From the NCBI GenBank assembly GCA_947652115.1, contig OX393561.1, forward strand, positions 7,098,910 through 7,162,909: a stretch of 64,000 nt of DNA, read 5' to 3'. This document shows positions 59,551-64,000 of the stretch, in pieces (positions within the stretch are counted from its first letter, which is position 1; each line of letters starts with the position of its first letter). The notes under the pieces are model-generated. The model had not been told where the DNA came from. It saw nothing but the letters and a program-made list of their open reading frames with translations, and made no database searches. The translations under genes and the position numbers were made by a program. This DNA comes from Blastomussa wellsi. Lineage: Eukaryota; Cnidaria; Anthozoa; Scleractinia; Plerogyridae.

Positions 59551-59626
59551 CTTTGATAAAGAAGGCCAGGTTACGAAGCCTGTTCTCAGCCTCGCTTCCG
59601 TCCTCTTTAATGTCTGCCTGAGCAAA
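59551..59626. promoter_or_regulatory. compact bidirectional promoter of BMT2 and RPS24
   Basis: Only 76 bp separate the two start codons. Plus strand CTTCCGTCCTCTTT (59595-59608) resembles a 5'TOP tract, the mark of ribosomal-protein mRNAs. A mini-uORF (ATG-TCT-GCC-TGA, 59610-59621) precedes the RPS24 ATG at 59627. The two 5' leaders must be very short or overlap. Confidence 0.65.
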
Positions 59627-62052
59627 ATGGTGAGTTTGATGCGAAGAGGGAAAAATAATCCTAGCATTTTGCTTGCATCCGACCTTACGGTTTAGCCATT
59701 ATTTGGCCTTGCAAGCACTGAAGCACTGATAGACAGAATTAAATTATTTTTGTGAAGTTTCTATTTGCCAAATGTGGTTTAACGATGTGGTGAAGTTTGA
59801 TAACTGATTTCAGAAATTTTATAAAAGCACCATCATATTTAGTTTCGCGATTTATATTTTACGAGTATAGTTTATGTTAACCTCTTTTAATCCGAATTCT
59901 TACTCTGCTTCTTGTAAAGGACAAACAATTTTAGGATAAAGTTAAAATCGTTTTGTTGTGTTACAGAGCGAGGGTACAGCAACAATCAGAACACGAAAGT
60001 TCCTTACAAACCGCCTGCTTCAGAGGAAGCAAATGGTAATCTAAACACTTGTTACAGGTTCTTGTTGTCTTGTAAACTGGATATCTAACGCGGTTTCGAC
60101 AGACAATGGCAGACCTCGATTAAAAACCCTGCCACAGTATTCCCAAGCAAACATACATGTATCTCGTGCTAATGCACCGATAAAATTATTTTCAACCGTG
60201 CGGGAGGGTGGGAGGCCGGGCAAAGATCGGGAATGTGACAGTAGTATCGCCCCGTTGCTGGGACGTTTAACCGTTTTAATGGATTTTCTAGCAACATGTT
60301 ATTGACTTTTGACCATCCACAAATTCCCTGTGGTAGGGCATTTGAACAGAAAATCTCAGCTCTGTTCAAATGCCCTGCTTATGCCTGGCCTCTCTCCCTC
60401 CCCTCCAGATTAACATTGATAGGTGCATAATTGACTGACGTCGGTTTATAAGTGTATGTCCTGTCATTTGTCATGAATTTCATCACATAATTTTGTCAAA
60501 GTATGTGTAGTATATGTAGATCCACAAGGTGATAGCCGAGTGGATCTGCACAGTTGCATCATCCAACTACGTCATTTATGTGTATGGCCTCTTGCACAAA
60601 ACGAGCATTAGCCAGTGGTAAAAAGTCACTTTGAAATCCATTGGGATTATCTACAGAGCAATTGCCCAAACCTTCAAAGAGAATCGTAAAAGGTTCTAGT
60701 TAGTGGTGTTGTGGGTGGGGGAGTTATCAACTGAAAAACGAGTAGGAAAAAGATCTGAAGAGAAATCAGAAATCAAGTTCATAAGGTTCAGGTTATCAAG
60801 AGTTCAAAGTTACTCGGGACTCACTACACTTATTTTAATTTTGGACAGATTAGATTAATTATCCAGCAAATTTTTGTAGCCCCCATTTTATACAGCAAGA
60901 CAGGAACAGGTGACGTGTTTTTGCAAAAGTATTATTGCATTGTTCATTTTAACGCTAAATTGCTTTAAAAATATCGTTTTAGGTGGTCGATGTTCTTCAC
61001 CCTGGAAGACCAAATGTTTCAAAGGCTGAAATCCGTGAAAAGCTGGCCAAAGTATACAAAACTACACCAGATGTGATTTTCTGCTTTGGTTTTAAGACAG
61101 CTTNNNNNNNNNNNNNNNNNNNNNNNNNNNNNNNNNNNNNNNNNNNNNNNNNNNNNNNNNNNNNNNNNNNNNNNNNNNNNNNNNNNNNNNNNNNNNNNNN
61201 NNNNNNNNNNNNNNNNNNNNNNNNNNNNNNNNNNNNNNNNNNNNNNNNNNNNNNNNNNNNNNNNNNNNNNNNNNNNNNNNNNNNNNNNNNNNNNNNNNNN
61301 NNNAATCAAGGAATTGTGAGTCGTGTGTTTTTATATACAGAAAGATGGAGCTTCACTATTGGCTGGTGCCTGGTAACGTGAAAACTTTGGAATAAATTAG
61401 TTGAATGAAAAGCGTTCGTTGATACCGTGTGCCGATTTGAAAAATAAATTTTTGTTCTAGAGTTTTACGGCTTTCCGTGTTTCCTTGGTGAAGGGAAAGG
61501 CCGCAGACTGCCATATGTTGCTTAGAATGATTTGGGAGATTGAAGTGTCTCGCGACCGGTTTCGATGCATTTTTGTCGTCTTTCTCTACGTCTCGAAGGT
61601 GTTCTCGGAATCGGTCGCCAAGTCGTCTCCCTGTTTCGCCGATGTATAACTTTTTGCAAAGAGTGCAAGTTATACAGTAGATGGCATTGGCTGAGTTACA
61701 GGTGAAATGATCAGTGATTTTGATAGATCGCTTGGGTCCCAATATTTTGTCAACGTTGTGAATGAAAGGGCATGTTTTGCATCGTGCGCGAGCGCATTTG
61801 AAAGTTCCGGGTTGATCACTAGTTTGGAATGCACTTCTGACTAAAAAGTTACCTATGTTTTTGTCGCGTTTAAATGAAATTAATGGAGGTTGTGAAAGCT
61901 CCATCTTTCTGTATATAAAAACACACGACTCACAATTCCTTGATTCGCTCCGACGAAGGGCTAACTCTCGAAACGTCAGCTCTTGAATCTCTTTACGGTG
62001 GCCAATTGACATTATCAACCCAGTTGATAAAACCAAATTATATTGTTATACG

Positions 62053-62096
<44 letters not shown>

Positions 62097-63653
62097 CTAT
62101 TCATTTGATGATAAATAAGTTTTATACCTACACAAATTTGGTCAAATTTAACTTTTTTATATAACAGAATCTTTTTTTAAATGTTCAAGGAGAGATAAAC
62201 TTCAATTTCCATCCTTCTGTGTGTATTTATCACCAGTTCACTTGAGTGAGTAGTTATGAAAAGAACTGTTGGTGATGACTGATGCCTCGAAAACCTGAGC
62301 AGAAGTTGTCTTCAGAGTCAATAGACCAATTCCGATATATTAAAATTCTAACATGGCGCTGAGGCTTGTGTGACTAAAATAAAAGAAATCATTTGTTCAT
62401 CCCTAAGCCTCGATGCAAAATGTTTTATTTTATTCCCCCAAGCCTTGGCGACATATTAGAATATTAATATATCGGAATTGGTCTACTAAACTGTTATCAG
62501 ACAATGATGTTATAAGTCTGATTTGTTGGATGTAATTGGTCCCTTTTGCTCTAGTACATGTATCTACATATGTGCTGATCAGAACAGTTGAGCGTTTGGT
62601 GATTGGTGAAAATGGTTGGTTTTATATTATCTGCGTTCATTGCCTCCTGTATGTTGAATATAAGTTTATTTGATTGTGGAAGTACTCATCAGGGTCACAA
62701 ACGTTTTAGTGACATCTCAAGAGAAAGGCAATGTGCTTTTGTGAGCTTATCAGGCTGTTCTTGCAGCAACCTGCATTTCAAGTTCTCACAGTTATTGTTT
62801 GTATCGTACCGGTAGTTTAACTGACCAATAAACCTCAATGGACAAGCAGACAAGACAATAACATCGATTGACAGTAACTTGTCACGACTCTATAAATAGA
62901 TGACTTCTGCTAAGGTTGTCAAAACATATGTCACTAACAACAGGTACTTTCAAAACTAGCCTACACTATGCAAACAGCTGATACTCCTCTCCTTGTATCA
63001 GACTCATGTACCCACTTGTTTGCCCCAAGTTCCCAGTCTGATGGCTAGTAAACCTACCACCTGGTCTACTTTGTCTGTTGCATGTTATTTTCCTAGGATG
63101 GTAGAAGAGGAAAGTTGTCTGTTTCCTTGGACTTACCTTTTTTGCTACTTATCTAGCATGGTCTGTATGAAAGGCCAAAGACATCACGGAAACAGCGAAA
63201 GGAAAAGAAGAACCGAATGAAGAAAGTCCGCGGAACTAAGAAGGCTAAAGTTGGAGCAGCAGGAAAGAAGGTTTGTACAGTTGATTGCTTGAAGTTTAGC
63301 TAACTTTTGGGCAGTGTTGAAGTTCGGCGTGCCTCAGCATGCCCATCAAACAAACTTTTTTGCCAAATTACAATTAGGCAATCAGAGAATGCGAATTTGT
63401 TTGAGTTGTCCCACCTCCTTGCAGTGTTCAAAGCTGTTGTCACGAAACCTGTTGTGCTTTTAACAAGGAGGCGGGACAACTCAAACAAATTGGCTAACTT
63501 GCCAAAAAAATTTGTTTTGTGGCCACTACGGCGCATCGCACTGTAAACTAGCCTGAATTTTGGACATCTTCCTCTGGCCTTCGTGCCATCTCTTCGCCGT
63601 TTTATCCTTTCCAACTGTAACCTAATATTTTTCATTTTATTTCTTTTCAGTGA
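59627..63653 (+). CDS. RPS24: 40S ribosomal protein S24 (eS24), five coding exons, partly in a gap
   Basis: Exons: 59627-59629 (ATG only), 59967-60035, 60983 to at least 61103, 63157-63270, and 63651-63653 (the TGA itself). The translation reads [64 protein letters not shown], then the 200 N gap, then [38 protein letters not shown] and stop. Exon layout matches vertebrate RPS24, including the ATG-only first exon and a last exon that opens with the stop. The missing part (about 33 residues, HFGGG...RLAR in relatives) should be in the gap. It is a component of the 40S subunit needed for pre-18S rRNA maturation. Intron 3 carries a Penelope-like element and a MITE. Poly(A) signal ATTAAA at 63696-63701. 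Confidence 0.95.
60036..60982 (+). other. RPS24 intron 2
   Basis: Intronic. Ribosomal-protein introns often host snoRNAs, but I found no convincing paired C/D or H/ACA boxes. Short inverted copies near 60330-60375 (GGTAGGGCATTTGAACAGA / CTGTTCAAATGCCCTGC) form a small hairpin. Confidence 0.4.
61104..61303. other. assembly gap, 200 N
   Basis: Exactly 200 undetermined bases. The gap removes the 3' part of RPS24 exon 3 and the left part of the inverted Penelope-like structure. The round length is probably a placeholder, so the true gap size is unknown. Confidence 0.99.
61304..62092. mobile_element. Penelope-like element fragment, inverted head-to-head arrangement
   Basis: Plus-strand 61304-61351 is the exact reverse complement of about 61899-61946. 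Between them, on the minus strand, is a GIY-YIG reading frame, cut off from its reverse transcriptase part. To the right, in plus orientation, is a tail with CGACGAAGGGCTAACTCTCG, AACCAAATTATATTG and CACCGACGCAGCACCACAG, which I take as a Penelope-like 3' end. Inverted partial copies at the 5' end are usual for these elements. It lies in RPS24 intron 3. Confidence 0.75.
61356..61904 (-). pseudogene. GIY-YIG endonuclease part of a Penelope-like retroelement protein
   Basis: Begins at [20 protein letters not shown]; the frame stays open upstream to 62036 but there reads the inverted tail. A cysteine cluster ([12 protein letters not shown]) is followed by [20 protein letters not shown] and [13 protein letters not shown], the GIY-YIG nuclease core with its Arg and following residues. 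It then ends in an open C-terminal part. The reverse transcriptase domain that should precede it is missing, so the copy is 5'-truncated and not autonomous. Confidence 0.8.
62108..62255. repeat. dispersed repeat, copy 2 (first at about 42000-42170)
   Basis: CACAAATTTGGTCAAATTTAAC, ACAGA-TCTTTTTTAA, AATGTTCA and TTTATCACC occur in both copies in the same order. Non-coding. Confidence 0.65.
62320..62485. repeat. MITE with TAGACCAATTCCGATATATT ends, 166 bp
   Basis: TAGACCAATTCCGATATATT at the left and AATATATCGGAATTGGTCTA-type sequence at the right; a second inner pair is AAGCCTCG / AAGCCTTGG. It lies in RPS24 intron 3. Confidence 0.75.
62486..63156 (+). other. 3' end of RPS24 intron 3
   Basis: Nothing beyond intronic sequence is seen. 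The acceptor is ATCTAG/CAT at 63151-63157. Confidence 0.4.
63390..63500. repeat. foldback element in RPS24 intron 4
   Basis: AATTTGTTTGAGTTGTCCCACC pairs with GGCGGGACAACTCAAACAAATT, one mismatch. A related, degraded copy follows in opposite orientation at about 63740-63880 (AGGCAATCAGAGAGCAC, GTGGCCAC). Confidence 0.65.
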
Positions 63654-63695
63654 TGGCCAGCTGTCATTCAATTTCCAGTGCTCAATCTTTGTATC

Positions 63696-63701
63696 ATTAA
63701 A
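63696..63701 (+). promoter_or_regulatory. poly(A) signal of RPS24
   Basis: ATTAAA 43 nt after the stop codon, giving the short 3' UTR typical of ribosomal-protein mRNAs. Confidence 0.6.
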
Positions 63702-63940
63702 ATATAAAGTGATCTCAGTTGTCTCTAGTTTTCTTTTTTTATAAGCTTCCCTCCTTACACCCAACAAACGTTTTTGACAAGTTAGGCAATCAGAGAGCAC
63801 AAAGTTCTTTGATTTGTCGTGCCTCCTTAAAAGCATGACAGTTGGTGGCCACGCTAAGGTGCATCACGCTGTAAATGACAAATCATGACATGCCAGCATT
63901 GAGAACAAGTAAACAAAGCGAGTTTATGAAATTTATCGTA

Positions 63941-64000
63941 AAAAGGGGCTGACCATTTAACTTTTCAGGGGCAGGGGGGTGCTGATTTCTGGTCAGCAAG
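63941..64000. repeat. partial dispersed repeat at the window edge
   Basis: GGGGCTGACCATTTAACTTTT and TTTCTGGTCAGCAAG match the ends of the element at 43620-43870. The G-rich block lies between. It is cut by the window end. Confidence 0.5.

Noticed and set aside
59551..59667. Longer BMT2 start at the ATG 59667
   Set aside because: It lies within RPS24 intron 1 on the other strand, adds 39 residues without family support, and the ATG at 59550 has a much better context.
60036..60982. Intronic snoRNA in RPS24 intron 2
   Set aside because: TGAT- and CTGA-like tetramers occur but not as a properly spaced C/D pair with terminal stem.
63300..63836. 178-aa minus-strand open frame in the RPS24 3' region
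   Set aside because: It runs through two foldback repeats and the RPS24 last exon; it has no family resemblance.
1..64000. CRISPR arrays, prokaryotic operons or ribosome binding sites
   Set aside because: The window is clearly eukaryotic; direct repeats found have no regular short spacers.

Overview
The window looks like nuclear DNA from an animal, most likely an anthozoan cnidarian such as a stony coral. Support: GT-AG introns, eukaryotic tRNA genes with A and B boxes, a 5'TOP ribosomal protein gene, AT-rich long introns, many short foldback elements, tRNA-derived SINEs, a Penelope-like element and a THAP-transposase DNA transposon. Species assignment is inference from repeat style; no marker gene fixes it. 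Exon joins were worked out by hand from splice sites and reading-frame phase.

Left part (1-31 kb), mostly minus strand. A 555-codon intronless gene of unknown function (2052-3719) is followed by two synaptotagmin-family genes. The first (6947-16496) has a lumenal N-terminus, one membrane segment and C2A-C2B domains and is SYT15-like. The second (22090-26108) has no membrane segment, starts Met-Gly and is SYT17-like. Introns and flanks carry several TTAA-flanked MITEs ending in AGG and other foldback elements.

Middle (31,062-36,426): a 5.4 kb intact-looking DNA transposon with 19 bp perfect terminal inverted repeats and TTAA target duplications, best fitting the Kolobok superfamily. It carries a two-exon THAP plus DDE-type transposase gene (plus strand) and, convergently, a three-exon gene for a protein with the cysteine-rich cytosolic domain of P2X7 receptors (P2RX7_C). 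A decayed, apparently intronless second P2RX7_C copy lies between them. This is the most unusual object in the window.

Right part. A third synaptotagmin-family gene, SYT15-like, lies on the plus strand (43,270-54,741, five coding exons, 406 aa). Its large second intron hosts a small array of tRNA-Cys/tRNA-Gly units in direct and inverted orientation. The three synaptotagmin genes share intron phases in the C2 region and have lost most Ca2+-binding aspartates, so they look like an ancient local paralogue group. SINEs follow at 57.5-58.1 kb.

The right end holds a divergent housekeeping pair: BMT2 (25S/28S rRNA adenine-N1-methyltransferase, minus) and RPS24 (ribosomal protein eS24, plus), whose start codons are only 76 bp apart, so a ribosome-biogenesis gene and a ribosomal-protein gene share one small promoter. 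RPS24 exon 3 runs into a 200 bp assembly gap (61,104-61,303). Just beyond it is a Penelope-like element with a GIY-YIG endonuclease reading frame in an inverted head-to-head arrangement.
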